Positions 8,850 to 17,335 of a stretch of DNA of 54,893 nt are shown piece by piece. Position numbers and translations under genes: made by a program. Location of the stretch: positions 1 through 54,893 of the forward strand of contig CAIQWT010000040.1 of assembly GCA_903875605.1 (NCBI GenBank), given 5' to 3'. The notes beneath the pieces were generated by a model that worked only from the letters and a program-made list of their open reading frames with translations, did no database searches and had not been told where the DNA came from. The stretch is from an uncultured Geobacteraceae bacterium. Its GTDB lineage: Bacteria > Desulfobacterota > Desulfuromonadia > Geobacterales > Pseudopelobacteraceae. The first letter of the stretch is position 1. The number at the start of each line of letters is the position of its first letter.

Positions 8850-10148
8850 ATGTTCAACTATATTTCACAATTTAGATTTCTGAAACCGCTCAAGAGCTTC
8901 AGCCCCCGGAATGTCATGATCTTCCTGGCTATCCTGGGACCGGGTATTATTACAGCCAACGTGGACAATGACGCCGGCGGCATCACCACCTATTCACTGG
9001 CCGCAGCCAACTACGGCTACTCCATTCTCTGGATGATGATACCAACCACTATTGCTCTGGTTGTAGTCCAGGAGATGTGCGCCCGAATGGGAGCAGTCAC
9101 CGGCAAAGGGTTGTCTGATCTGATCCGTGAATCCTTCGGTGTCAAAGTAACATTCTACGTCATGATAGCCCTGTTACTGACCAATATGGGCAACTCCATC
9201 TCCGAGTTTGCCGGAATCGCCGCCAGCCTTGAAATCTTTGGCATCAGCAAATACATCTCTGTGCCAATAAGCGCAATTTTAGTCTGGCTGCTCATCGTAA
9301 AAGGATCGTACAAAGTTGTGGAAAAGGTGTTCCTCGTGGCGTGCCTTGTCTACATCGCTTATCCGATTGCCGCCTTTATGGCTGGCCCTGACTGGACAGT
9401 AGTCATGAAAGCGACTGTTACTCCCACTTTTAAAACCGACAGTGCTTATCTGATGACTCTGATCGGTATCGTCGGCACAACTATAGCCCCATGGATGCAG
9501 TTTTATCAGCAGGCTGCAGTTGTTGAAAAAGGAATAACCGCAGACCAGTACAATTTTTCACGGATAGATGTTATTTTTGGATGTATCATGGCTATTGTAG
9601 TGGCTTTCTTTATGATGGTTGCCTGCGCTTCTACAATACACCTGCATGGTTTAAAGATTGAAACGGCTACAGATGCAGCATTGGCACTTAAACCTTTGGT
9701 TGGCCAACATGCGTCAACTCTATTCGCTTTTGGACTTTTTAACGCTTCGCTGTTTGCCGCCTGCATCCTGCCGCTTTCCACCGCCTACTATATCTGTGAG
9801 GGCATGGGGTGGGAATCAGGAGTGGACAAGGACTTCGAGCAGGCGCCACAATTTTTCTGGCTGTTCACGATTATCATCGCCATTAGTGCCGGACTGATCC
9901 TGATTCCGAATGCTCCATTGATGTCGATTATGTTCATCTCTCAAGTGGTAAACGGTGCGGTGCTTCCTTTTGTGTTGATGTTCATGATCAAACTTATAAA
10001 TGATAAAAACCTGATGGGAACCTATGTCAACGGGCCGGTATTAAACATCATCGCCTGGCTGACCGTTGTTACAATGATAGTATTGACGGTAATTATGACT
10101 ACAGACATAGCGTTTCCGGGATTGATCAAACGGTTAATGAGTTTTTAA
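8850..10148 (+). CDS. NRAMP-family divalent metal transporter, atypical metal site (probable Mg2+ uptake)
   Basis: This 432-residue polytopic inner-membrane protein of the SLC11/NRAMP fold has about 11 membrane segments. Helix 1 reads PGIITANVDNDAGG: by alignment from the surrounding residues, D41-A-G-G44 replaces the usual DPGN, so the ligand Asn is Gly. Helix 6 reads GTTIAPWMQFYQQA: the usual M-P-H is A213-P-W, so the thioether ligand that favours Mn2+/Fe2+ is missing. With the M-box leader and MgtE-domain neighbour, Mg2+ is the most likely substrate. The family assignment is seen; substrate is inference. It is the last gene before a strong terminator. Confidence 0.9.
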   Translation: MFNYISQFRFLKPLKSFSPRNVMIFLAILGPGIITANVDNDAGGITTYSLAAANYGYSILWMMIPTTIALVVVQEMCARMGAVTGKGLSDLIRESFGVKVTFYVMIALLLTNMGNSISEFAGIAASLEIFGISKYISVPISAILVWLLIVKGSYKVVEKVFLVACLVYIAYPIAAFMAGPDWTVVMKATVTPTFKTDSAYLMTLIGIVGTTIAPWMQFYQQAAVVEKGITADQYNFSRIDVIFGCIMAIVVAFFMMVACASTIHLHGLKIETATDAALALKPLVGQHASTLFAFGLFNASLFAACILPLSTAYYICEGMGWESGVDKDFEQAPQFFWLFTIIIAISAGLILIPNAPLMSIMFISQVVNGAVLPFVLMFMIKLINDKNLMGTYVNGPVLNIIAWLTVVTMIVLTVIMTTDIAFPGLIKRLMSF

Positions 10149-10172
10149 ACGACAAGCCATAAACAAACGCAG

Positions 10173-10207
10173 AAATGCCCACTGGAGATATCTAGTGGGC
10201 ATTTTTT
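10173..10207 (+). terminator. Terminator of the magnesium operon
   Basis: AAATGCCCACT (10173-10183) pairs with AGTGGGCATTT (10194-10204), followed by further T. The reverse strand also ends in a short T run, so it could serve the convergent HIT gene too. Confidence 0.88.
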
Positions 10208-10225
10208 GTGTTTTGAAGTGAGCCG

Positions 10226-10570
10226 CTACCCTGGAGGCCAGGCCAGACTTCGCCCGGCCAGCAGGTGTAAGTGAATATGAAAAACGGATTGCCCCGCCCC
10301 AGCACCGTTGTTCTGCACTATTCTAAAGCCTGCTTCAGCGTATCCTTTTTCACGTGCTATCTCGCCACCCTTCCTAAATGCAAATCCGACTAATCCATCT
10401 TCCTCACCGGTCATATCAAGGCAATTTACAAAATGTTTTTTAGGCAACAGCAACAGGTGCAACGGCGCTTGCGGGGACAAATCTTCGATCACGAGCAACT
10501 GTTCATCCTCGAAAACCTTCTTTGAAGGTATATCTCCACGAATAATTTTACAGAAAATACAGTTTTCCAC
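10226..10570 (-). CDS. HIT family (histidine triad) protein
   Basis: This 114-residue HINT/PKCI-like nucleotide hydrolase acts on purine phosphoramidates and related AMP conjugates. It begins CIFCKII.GDIPS (zinc-type Cys pair) and ends with the triad HIHLHLLAGR. The start is GTG 10570 (M-E-N-C), preceded by GGGGGA. It lies 12 bases downstream of tlyA and is probably co-transcribed. Confidence 0.93.
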   Translation of the reverse strand: MENCIFCKIIRGDIPSKKVFEDEQLLVIEDLSPQAPLHLLLLPKKHFVNCLDMTGEEDGLVGFAFRKGGEIAREKGYAEAGFRIVQNNGAGAGQSVFHIHLHLLAGRSLAWPPG

Positions 10571-10582
10571 ATTATCCCCCTT

Positions 10583-11317
10583 TTACGGTAATTGCAGTAA
10601 TATCAAAAATTCACGGTTTCCATCCGCTCCTGTGATTGGTGATTCGCACAGGCCGGAAACAGTCAGCCCCATATCTAGCGCAGCTTGGCGAACATCCTCA
10701 ATAACTTTTTCATGGGCAGCCGGGTCACGCACAATCCCACCTTTCCCCACTTCTCCCTTACCGACTTCAAATTGCGGCTTGATCAGAGCGATTATTCGAC
10801 CAAGCGGACTCAACAGACCAACCGTAGCAGGAAGAACCTTGGCCAGTGCAATGAACGAGGCGTCAATAACAGCCAAGTCCGGCTCACCATCTAATTGATC
10901 CGATGTCACATAGCGAATATTGGTCTTCTCCATACTGATAACACGCGGATCTTGCTGCAGCTTCCAGGCGAGTTGACCATAGCCTACGTCAATGGCAAAG
11001 ACTTTGATAGCTCCAGCCTGCAGCAGACAATCGGTAAAGCCGCCTGTGGATGAACCGACATCTACAGCGACCAGTCCGGTTACATCAATACCAAACTGGT
11101 CCAACGCTTTACGCAGTTTAAGTCCACCACGGCTCACATAGGGGATGGTTTCTCCTTTGAAACGAATCTCTGCATCCAGTGCAACCTGATGTCCGGCTTT
11201 GTCTACCGTGTGTTCGCCCACAACAACCTGACCGGCCATAATCAGGGCTCTGGCTTTCTCGATTGAAGGTGCCAGGTTGCGTTCTAAAATCAGTCTATCT
11301 AGGCGTTGCTTTGTCAT
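10583..11317 (-). CDS. tlyA: TlyA-type rRNA 2'-O-methyltransferase (S4 plus FtsJ fold)
   Basis: This 244-residue protein of the TlyA/hemolysin A family methylates ribose 2'-O positions of rRNA using S-adenosylmethionine. The S4 RNA-binding domain covers about residues 1-62 (KQRLDRLILERNLAPS, SRGGLKLRKALDQF). The Rossmann methyltransferase follows, with the SAM motif AVDVGSSTGGFTDCLL. K-D-K-E positions such as KPQFEVGKGEVGKGG are present. No convincing Shine-Dalgarno precedes the ATG. In this group tlyA often sits near housekeeping genes. Confidence 0.93.
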   Translation of the reverse strand: MTKQRLDRLILERNLAPSIEKARALIMAGQVVVGEHTVDKAGHQVALDAEIRFKGETIPYVSRGGLKLRKALDQFGIDVTGLVAVDVGSSTGGFTDCLLQAGAIKVFAIDVGYGQLAWKLQQDPRVISMEKTNIRYVTSDQLDGEPDLAVIDASFIALAKVLPATVGLLSPLGRIIALIKPQFEVGKGEVGKGGIVRDPAAHEKVIEDVRQAALDMGLTVSGLCESPITGADGNREFLILLQLP

Positions 11318-11471
11318 ATTGGCGCACTTTTGGAGGATATTTTCGTTCGACTACAAACATGTTCTGACATAACAGAAAATTGCCAGGTTTCTACCCTTCA
11401 AATATTTTCCTCATTTCAATAGACACATTCACAGCATTTGTTACGTCCTTATCAGTCCTCGGTAAAAAGAG

Positions 11472-11505
11472 AAAAAAAACCCCGCTAGAACTACGCGAGG
11501 CTTTT
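11472..11505 (-). terminator. Terminator after pyrE
   Basis: On the minus strand CCTCGC pairs with GCGGGG (one G-U pair) around a short loop, followed by eight T. It lies about 10 bases past the pyrE stop and ends the purine/pyrimidine run. Confidence 0.8.
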
Positions 11506-11514
11506 TCAAAAACA

Positions 11515-12072
11515 TTACTCACCAACCAACTGGCTCTTGGTGAAGAGCGACCTTAGCCAGTACCCTTCAGCTTCAATGTTCTCCCGTCCGCCCTCTTCAC
11601 GATCTACAAGAGTCACAATCCCCAGCACAATCAACCCTTCTTCCTCTGCCCGGCGCACCGCCTTCATCGACGAACCACCCGTGGTGACGACATCTTCCAC
11701 AATAACAACCCGGGTGCCGGCGGGGAGATTTTTGCGCCCTTCCAGCCATTGGCCGGTGCCGTGCCCTTTAGGTTCTTTACGGATGATAAAGGCATGCATG
11801 CATTTACCATCCAAGTGGGCAGCAATCGATGTCGCCGTAGCGATAGGATCAGCCCCTAGCGTAATACCGCCAACGGCCTGAACATCTTCAACATCCTTAA
11901 TCGCATCATAAAACAGCTTACCGACAAGAAAGCCGCCTTCTGCGTGCAGCGTAGTCTGTTTGCCATCGAAATAAAAATCACTCTGACGACCTGACGCAAG
12001 CGTCACCGTACGTTTTTCGTAAGACAGTTCCAATATAATTTTTTTCAGTTGTTCACGATCACTCATGGTCAT
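11515..12072 (-). CDS. pyrE: Orotate phosphoribosyltransferase
   Basis: This 185-residue enzyme converts orotate and PRPP to OMP in pyrimidine synthesis. The PRPP loop is VVIVEDVVTTGGSS, and the GGITLGADPIA and FIIRKEPKGHG segments are as in the family. The start at 12072 lies within the 3' end of purF; the overlap is 14 bases, or 8 bases if ATG 12066 is used, and GAGGAG inside purF serves as ribosome site. The overlap implies translational coupling of a pyrimidine gene to purF; both use PRPP. Confidence 0.96.
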   Translation of the reverse strand: MTMSDREQLKKIILELSYEKRTVTLASGRQSDFYFDGKQTTLHAEGGFLVGKLFYDAIKDVEDVQAVGGITLGADPIATATSIAAHLDGKCMHAFIIRKEPKGHGTGQWLEGRKNLPAGTRVVIVEDVVTTGGSSMKAVRRAEEEGLIVLGIVTLVDREEGGRENIEAEGYWLRSLFTKSQLVGE

Positions 12073-13486
12073 TCATCTCCTCTTCGAATAGTCCCTGCTG
12101 CAAAGTTTCAACAGGTTTGGGGAATGCTACTGGGTAATCACCGGCAAAGCAAGCTTTGCAATAATGTGTGTTACCATGACCAATTGAGGAGATCAGTCCA
12201 TCTTCAGACAGGTACCCCAGGGTATCAGCGGTAACATAGCGACAGATTTCATCGATTGTATGTGACGACGAAATTAATTCCTTACGGTTAGGCGTGTCGA
12301 TGCCATAGTAACAGGGGAAACTGGTCGGCGGAGATGAAATTCGCAGATGCACCTCCAACGCTCCGGCATTACGGACCATCTTAACGATCTTGCGCGAAGT
12401 AGTGCCTCGTACAATAGAGTCATCAATCACAACGACTCTCTTGCCTTTCAGTAGTTCACGCACAGGATTGAGTTTTATTTTAACCCCAAAATGGCGGATT
12501 GACTGAGCCGGTTCAATAAAAGTCCGGCCAACGTAGTGGTTACGGATCAGACCCAACTCGAATGGGATTCCTGACTCTTCTGCATACCCCATGGCTGCAG
12601 GCACGCCGGAGTCCGGCACTGCAATGACAACGTCGGCATCAACCGGATATTCTCTTGCCAACTGGCGGCCCAGTTCTTTACGGGCCAGATAGACATTACG
12701 GCCGAAAATATACGAATCCGGACGGGCAAAATAAACAAATTCAAAGATGCAAGGCGTTGGTTCAATCTTTTTAAAAGGGAAGATCGACTTGATACCACCG
12801 TCTTTAGTACAGATAACCATCTCGCCCGGTTCAATTTCCCGGACAAACTCTGCTTCGATCAGATCCAGTGCGCAGCTTTCAGATGCAACCACCCAGGCAT
12901 TACCAAGCTTACCGAGGCATAACGGACGGAAACCATTCGGATCACGTACCGCAATCATCCTGGACTCCGTAAGGAATACAAGGCAATAGGCGCCCTGGAT
13001 ACGCTTCAGGGCATCCACAATTCGATCAATAAGCGAGTTTGTTTTGGACGCGGCAATAAGGTGAATAATTATTTCCGTATCCATTGTTGTCTGAAAGATG
13101 GAGCCGTATGCTTCCAGTTCTGCTTTCAGCAGCTGGGCGTTGACCAGATTACCATTGTGGGCAACCGCAATCGAACCGCGTGAATAATCAACCATTATAG
13201 GCTGGACGTTTTTTTCCACCGAAGCGCCGGCAGTTGAATAACGAACATGACCAATGGCTGATTTGCCCGGCAGTTTTTTGAAGACATCCGGATTACTGAA
13301 GACGTCTGCAACCAGCCCCATACGCTTGTGAGCATGCATGGCATTGCCGTCTGACGAGACTATACCGCAGCTTTCCTGACCACGATGCTGCAGAGCATAG
13401 AGACCAAGATAAGTCAGGTTAGATGCCTCCGAGTGATTATAAATACCAAAAACACCACATTCTTCTTGAGGACGGGATAACTTCAT
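12059..13486 (-). CDS. purF: Amidophosphoribosyltransferase
   Basis: This enzyme of 475 residues transfers glutamine amide nitrogen to PRPP, the first step of purine synthesis. I chose ATG 13486 because GGAG lies about 10 bases upstream and it leaves a short propeptide before the catalytic Cys (PQEECGVFGI). An upstream extension of the frame (to 13567) is hydrophobic and not conserved. The glutaminase domain is followed by the PRPP loop VVVIDDSIVRGTT. Cys residues in TPCIFEF, FPCYYG and HYCKACF match the [4Fe-4S] ligands of the Bacillus-type, oxygen-sensitive enzyme. Confidence 0.96.
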   Translation of the reverse strand: MKLSRPQEECGVFGIYNHSEASNLTYLGLYALQHRGQESCGIVSSDGNAMHAHKRMGLVADVFSNPDVFKKLPGKSAIGHVRYSTAGASVEKNVQPIMVDYSRGSIAVAHNGNLVNAQLLKAELEAYGSIFQTTMDTEIIIHLIAASKTNSLIDRIVDALKRIQGAYCLVFLTESRMIAVRDPNGFRPLCLGKLGNAWVVASESCALDLIEAEFVREIEPGEMVICTKDGGIKSIFPFKKIEPTPCIFEFVYFARPDSYIFGRNVYLARKELGRQLAREYPVDADVVIAVPDSGVPAAMGYAEESGIPFELGLIRNHYVGRTFIEPAQSIRHFGVKIKLNPVRELLKGKRVVVIDDSIVRGTTSRKIVKMVRNAGALEVHLRISSPPTSFPCYYGIDTPNRKELISSSHTIDEICRYVTADTLGYLSEDGLISSIGHGNTHYCKACFAGDYPVAFPKPVETLQQGLFEEEMNDHE

Positions 13487-13626
13487 AGGTAAAGGCTCCA
13501 TTTTTTTCACCACAAAGTCACTAATTACAAAGAGTAAAAACCAAATCACCAACAGATACGTCAACATGATGGTTATTTTATTTGGACTGCTCTATTGCTT
13601 CTTAGAGTCTGTAGTGGGTTACCTGG

Positions 13627-14454
13627 TTAAATAAGGTTATTTTCAACATACTCTGCAGCATTTTTATAGAGGAGCAGGCCATCACCCTCTTCCGGCAGAT
13701 CTTCTCTGGTCCATCTTGGGTGTTGCGTGTAATGGACAAACGCTTCCGGATGCGGCATAAGCCCCATCAGTCGTCCGGTGGGATCACAGATGGCGGCAAT
13801 GGCGCCGGTTGAACCGTTAGGGTTAGCGGGAAACTCCATGGTCGAACTGGCGTACCCGGCATCACTATAACGTAACACAGCAAGGTGCCCGTCTTCAATA
13901 CGAGAGAGTGTTGCAGCGGAATCACAGATAAACTTTCCCTCACCGTGACGTACAGGCAGATAGATGCCCTTATCTATGCCTTGGGTAAAAACACTGGGAG
14001 ACTCCGGGTCAGCTTTCAGGTAAGTCCAGCGATCCTGGAAACGACCGCAATCGTTGTGGGTCAATGTTACTGTCTGCTTTAGATATTCACCATCCAGCCC
14101 GGGAAGCATACCCATTTTGACCATCAACTGAAAGCCGTTACAGACCCCGAGGATTAACTTGCCACCAACTATAAAACGGTTAAATTGCTCAACCAGCTTT
14201 TCATCACTGCCAACGACAGCAGCATTCTTCAAACGATTGGCCTGCGCCTTGGCGCTCCCCAGATCGTCTCCGTCAAGAAAACCACCGGTCAGATTAAGAA
14301 AATGAAAGTCGTCCAAGCGAATCTCACCGGAGAGGATCTCGGCTATATGGGCTATAACAACCTCATCGAACCCCCCGAGGCGACAGGCATGAGCTGCCTC
14401 CATTTCGCAGTTGGTACCGTTACCGGTTATAACAATAGCGCGTGATTGTTTCAT
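13627..14454 (-). CDS. purQ: Phosphoribosylformylglycinamidine synthase, glutaminase subunit
   Basis: This 275-residue class I glutamine amidotransferase supplies ammonia to PurL. The nucleophile Cys is in LGVCNGFQLM and the His/Glu pair in MPHPEAFVHYTQHP. It is longer than the roughly 225-residue PurQ of Bacillus and of the type that partners a large PurS-PurL chain, which is encoded upstream at 17336-20326. The Phd-VapC pair and recQ separate it from purL. AAGGAG precedes the start at some distance (about 11 bases). Confidence 0.94.
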   Translation of the reverse strand: MKQSRAIVITGNGTNCEMEAAHACRLGGFDEVVIAHIAEILSGEIRLDDFHFLNLTGGFLDGDDLGSAKAQANRLKNAAVVGSDEKLVEQFNRFIVGGKLILGVCNGFQLMVKMGMLPGLDGEYLKQTVTLTHNDCGRFQDRWTYLKADPESPSVFTQGIDKGIYLPVRHGEGKFICDSAATLSRIEDGHLAVLRYSDAGYASSTMEFPANPNGSTGAIAAICDPTGRLMGLMPHPEAFVHYTQHPRWTREDLPEEGDGLLLYKNAAEYVENNLI

Positions 14455-14484
14455 GTAGTCTTGTGCTCCTTGGTTATATATAGG

Positions 14485-14895
14485 TTAGTTCTTACTATAC
14501 GGATTAAAGATCGGAACTGAAAAATTGCTGAAATGCCCTTCATTCCTGGTTACCACTGACAAACCATGCTGCATTGCAGTAGCAGCAATCATGACATCAG
14601 CCCCGTCATGACCAACGTGAGCAGTAAGTTCGCCCCAGCGGCAGGCGATTTCCGTCGTAATCGGCAGCACACGATCACCATAATTTCTCATCATCTCGTC
14701 AAGCCACAATTGTAAGCGCACCGCAAAAACAGTATCTTTGGGCCTTTGCAAAGCAATCCCTCTTTGAATTTCGCTAATGGTTATCACGCTAAGAAAAAGA
14801 CTTTTATCCGAGGTTGACGAGAGCCATGTCACAACATTCGGGTCAGGTGTTCGCTTACAAAGCTCCGAGATCACCATTGTATCAAGAAGCCACAT
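14485..14895 (-). CDS. vapC: PIN-domain toxin, VapC family
   Basis: This 136-residue PIN ribonuclease is the toxin of a type II toxin-antitoxin pair. The acidic metal site is visible: D5 in WLLDTMVISE, the Glu in TISEIQRG, and D in GADVMIAATA. It most resembles the FitB-like subgroup. Its ATG overlaps the antitoxin stop by one base (TGATG), the usual coupling for such modules. RNA target unknown. The pair lies between recQ and purQ in an otherwise biosynthetic run. Confidence 0.92.
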   Translation of the reverse strand: MWLLDTMVISELCKRTPDPNVVTWLSSTSDKSLFLSVITISEIQRGIALQRPKDTVFAVRLQLWLDEMMRNYGDRVLPITTEIACRWGELTAHVGHDGADVMIAATAMQHGLSVVTRNEGHFSNFSVPIFNPYSKN

Positions 14896-15155
14896 CAGAA
14901 TTCAAACTCACGGGAAAGAAACGGTACCCGTTCAAACGCCACCTCATCCTTTGGCAGCGCTAGTAAATGATCCACAAAACGAGGCATGGCTGCACTCTTT
15001 AATTTTTCAAGCCGCTTAAATTCATCTGCAGCTATAATAACAACTACTTCACGCCCACGCCTGGTCACATGCTGCGGTTCACCATGAAGCGCTGCTTCAA
15101 CAACTTTACTGAACTGGTTTTTAGCGTCCAACAATCGCCATGGTTGAGATTTCAT
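14895..15155 (-). CDS. Phd/YefM-type antitoxin
   Basis: This 86-residue antitoxin neutralises the adjacent PIN toxin. The N-terminal part (WRLLDAKNQFSKVVEAA, then VTRRGREVVVIIAADEF) is the DNA-binding Phd fold and the C-terminal tail (ERVPFLSREFEF) the toxin-binding part. GGGGGAGG lies upstream of the ATG. It is expected to repress its own promoter; paired TAGCTA sites sit just upstream. Confidence 0.9.
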   Translation of the reverse strand: MKSQPWRLLDAKNQFSKVVEAALHGEPQHVTRRGREVVVIIAADEFKRLEKLKSAAMPRFVDHLLALPKDEVAFERVPFLSREFEF

Positions 15156-15176
15156 TGAATTTGCCTCCCCCTGAAC

Positions 15177-15195
15177 TAGCTACATAATCTAGCTA
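15177..15195. promoter_or_regulatory. Paired TAGCTA palindromes, candidate antitoxin operator
   Basis: Two identical 6-base palindromes TAGCTA (15177-15182 and 15190-15195) are spaced 13 bases start to start, directly upstream of the antitoxin gene. Spaced short palindromes are typical operators of Phd-family antitoxins. Binding is inferred, not shown. Confidence 0.45.
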
Positions 15196-15363
15196 TATTG
15201 TGACAAAAGTGTGGCTGATGTCAAATACAAAACCATTGGTCAGGTTGCCGATGAACGGTCTCACCGTAAAATGCAACAAATCCAGCCGTCGCACATTCGA
15301 TATATTGCATCTCAAACCTCAACACGATCTACCAGATAAAACCAACAATCCTACTTTACCCTC

Positions 15364-17187
15364 TTACACGGCCGCTGAATTTTCTCGCTCATATTCGGAA
15401 ATAACGTCCATAAACGCCTTCCCGTACTGACGCAACTTATGCTCACCAACACCACTAACCTGCACCATTTCTCGTGAATGAGTCGGCCTGCTTCGTGCCA
15501 TATCAGCCAGGGTTGCATCGGAAAACACCACAAAAGGCGGCACGCTCGCGGCGTCAGCAATCCGTTTACGGGTCGCCCGCAAAGCATCAAAAAGCGCCTG
15601 ATCGTAATCTTTGCGACCAACGGCTCTCTTTTTGCCACGTTGGACTGCTTCAACGGTATCACGAGGCAAACCGAGGATGACTTCAGTCTCGCCCTTAAGT
15701 ACGGGACGCGCTGCTGACGACAACCCCAAGACTCCAAAACGGGTAAAATCCTGTACCAGGTAACCTAGATGAATCAGCTGGCGCATAATGTTTTCCCACT
15801 GTACGGCTGAAGTATCGGCGCCAATACCCCACGTGGAAAGCCTATCATGCCGCATGTCCATAACCCGCTGATTTTTACTGCCGCGCAGCACCTCAATGAC
15901 ATACATCATACCAAAGCGTTCACCAAGCCTATAAACGCAGGAAAGAGCTTTTCTGGCCTGCTCCGTGGCATCAAATCTTGTTGGCGGATCAGTACAGATA
16001 TCACAGTTGTCACAGGCATGCTCTCGCAGATCGCCGAAATATGACAGCAACGCCCGGCGACGACATGTCAACGCCTCAGCGTACCCTACCATTGCATTCA
16101 GCTTTTGCAGCTCGATTTTGACCCGTTCGGCATTGTCACTATTTTCGATCAGTTTGCGGGCGGTCATAACATCACCCATACCAAAAAGCATCAGGGCTTC
16201 AGACGGCAAGCCATCCCGCCCTGCCCGTCCCGTTTCCTGGTAATAACTTTCAACACTTTTGGGCATATCGTAATGCACCACAAAGCGCACGTTGGATTTG
16301 TCAATCCCCATACCAAAAGCCACCGTAGCCACTACAATACGTATGTCATCCCGCTGAAAGGACTCCTGGACGCGCTTTCGCTCATCATCCGGCAATCCGG
16401 CGTGATAAGCAGCCGCGTTGAAACCGGCGGTCCTCAACTTCTCTGCCACATCTTCCACCCGTTTGCGGCTTAAGGCATAAACAATACCAACCTCGTCGCG
16501 CCTGCCGCTAAGGAAGGCACTCAGTTGGACCAAAGGTTTCTGTTTGGGAATAACAGTATAAGTGATATTTGGGCGATCAAAACCAGCAACAAAAACAGTA
16601 GCTTCGGCCAAGCCCAGTTGGGCCAGAATATCCTTACGAGTTTCAGGATCTGCAGTGGCTGTCATAGCCACAATCGGAATGGCGGGAAAGAGCTCGCGCA
16701 GGCGACCCAATTGTATATATTGAGGACGGAAATCATGTCCCCACTGGGAAATGCAATGCGCCTCATCAATGGCAAACAGAGCAAGCTTCAGCGTGCTCAG
16801 CATATCAAGAAAATCCACCATCATCAAACGTTCCGGCGCAACGTAGAGCAGATCAAGACCCCCACTATGCAACTGCTGTAATACGCGACCGGACTCTCTT
16901 GAAGATAGAGATGAGTTGAGGCAGGCGACCCGTACACCGTTGGCAATCAGCGCGTCCACCTGATCCTTCATCAGGGCGATCAAAGGCGATACGACAATCG
17001 CCACGCCGTCCCTATGAATCGCAGGTATCTGGTAGCAAAGCGACTTACCCCCGCCGGTCGGCATAACCAGAAATACATCCTCACCAGCTATCACCCGCTC
17101 AATAACATCCTGCTGAGGAGGACGAAAATCATTAAAACCAAAGGTCGATTTGAGTGTATTATGGATTGTTGAGGTGATTACCCCCAT
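15364..17187 (-). CDS. recQ: ATP-dependent DNA helicase RecQ
   Basis: This 607-residue 3'-5' helicase acts in recombinational repair. It has the Walker A motif MPTGGGKSLCYQIPA, the DEAH box AIDEAHCISQWGHDFRP, motif VI region ETGRAGRDG, the zinc site (LTCRRRALL ... CDNCDIC) and winged helix, then a C-terminal HRDC domain (about residues 525-600). Start ATG 17187 follows GGAGAT. Length is normal. It stands between purL and the toxin-antitoxin pair on the same strand. Confidence 0.97.
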   Translation of the reverse strand: MGVITSTIHNTLKSTFGFNDFRPPQQDVIERVIAGEDVFLVMPTGGGKSLCYQIPAIHRDGVAIVVSPLIALMKDQVDALIANGVRVACLNSSLSSRESGRVLQQLHSGGLDLLYVAPERLMMVDFLDMLSTLKLALFAIDEAHCISQWGHDFRPQYIQLGRLRELFPAIPIVAMTATADPETRKDILAQLGLAEATVFVAGFDRPNITYTVIPKQKPLVQLSAFLSGRRDEVGIVYALSRKRVEDVAEKLRTAGFNAAAYHAGLPDDERKRVQESFQRDDIRIVVATVAFGMGIDKSNVRFVVHYDMPKSVESYYQETGRAGRDGLPSEALMLFGMGDVMTARKLIENSDNAERVKIELQKLNAMVGYAEALTCRRRALLSYFGDLREHACDNCDICTDPPTRFDATEQARKALSCVYRLGERFGMMYVIEVLRGSKNQRVMDMRHDRLSTWGIGADTSAVQWENIMRQLIHLGYLVQDFTRFGVLGLSSAARPVLKGETEVILGLPRDTVEAVQRGKKRAVGRKDYDQALFDALRATRKRIADAASVPPFVVFSDATLADMARSRPTHSREMVQVSGVGEHKLRQYGKAFMDVISEYERENSAAV

Positions 17188-17302
17188 ATCTCCGCCAAAT
17201 TTACCCAGATTGCTTTACGAATAAACCAAAATAAATTCAATAGATTCTGCTCCAATGGCAGCTTGAGGCACTTTTTAATAATAAACAGACTCTATTGTAT
17301 GC

Positions 17303-17323
17303 AAAAGGCTTAATTGGCCTTTT
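17303..17323 (-). terminator. Weak hairpin after purL
   Basis: A 7-bp stem AAAAGGC/GCCTTTT with a 7-base loop lies 13 bases past the purL stop. On the minus strand the 3' arm ends in four T and then G, so termination may be partial, allowing reading into recQ. Confidence 0.4.
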
Positions 17324-17335
17324 GAGTTACAAAGA

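Noticed and set aside
13487-13567. N-terminal hydrophobic extension of PurF
   Set aside because: The open frame extends upstream but the ribosome site and family length favour ATG 13486.
15478-15495. TGGCAC...GC element on the minus strand
   Set aside because: It lies inside recQ coding sequence with no downstream gene in a sensible position.
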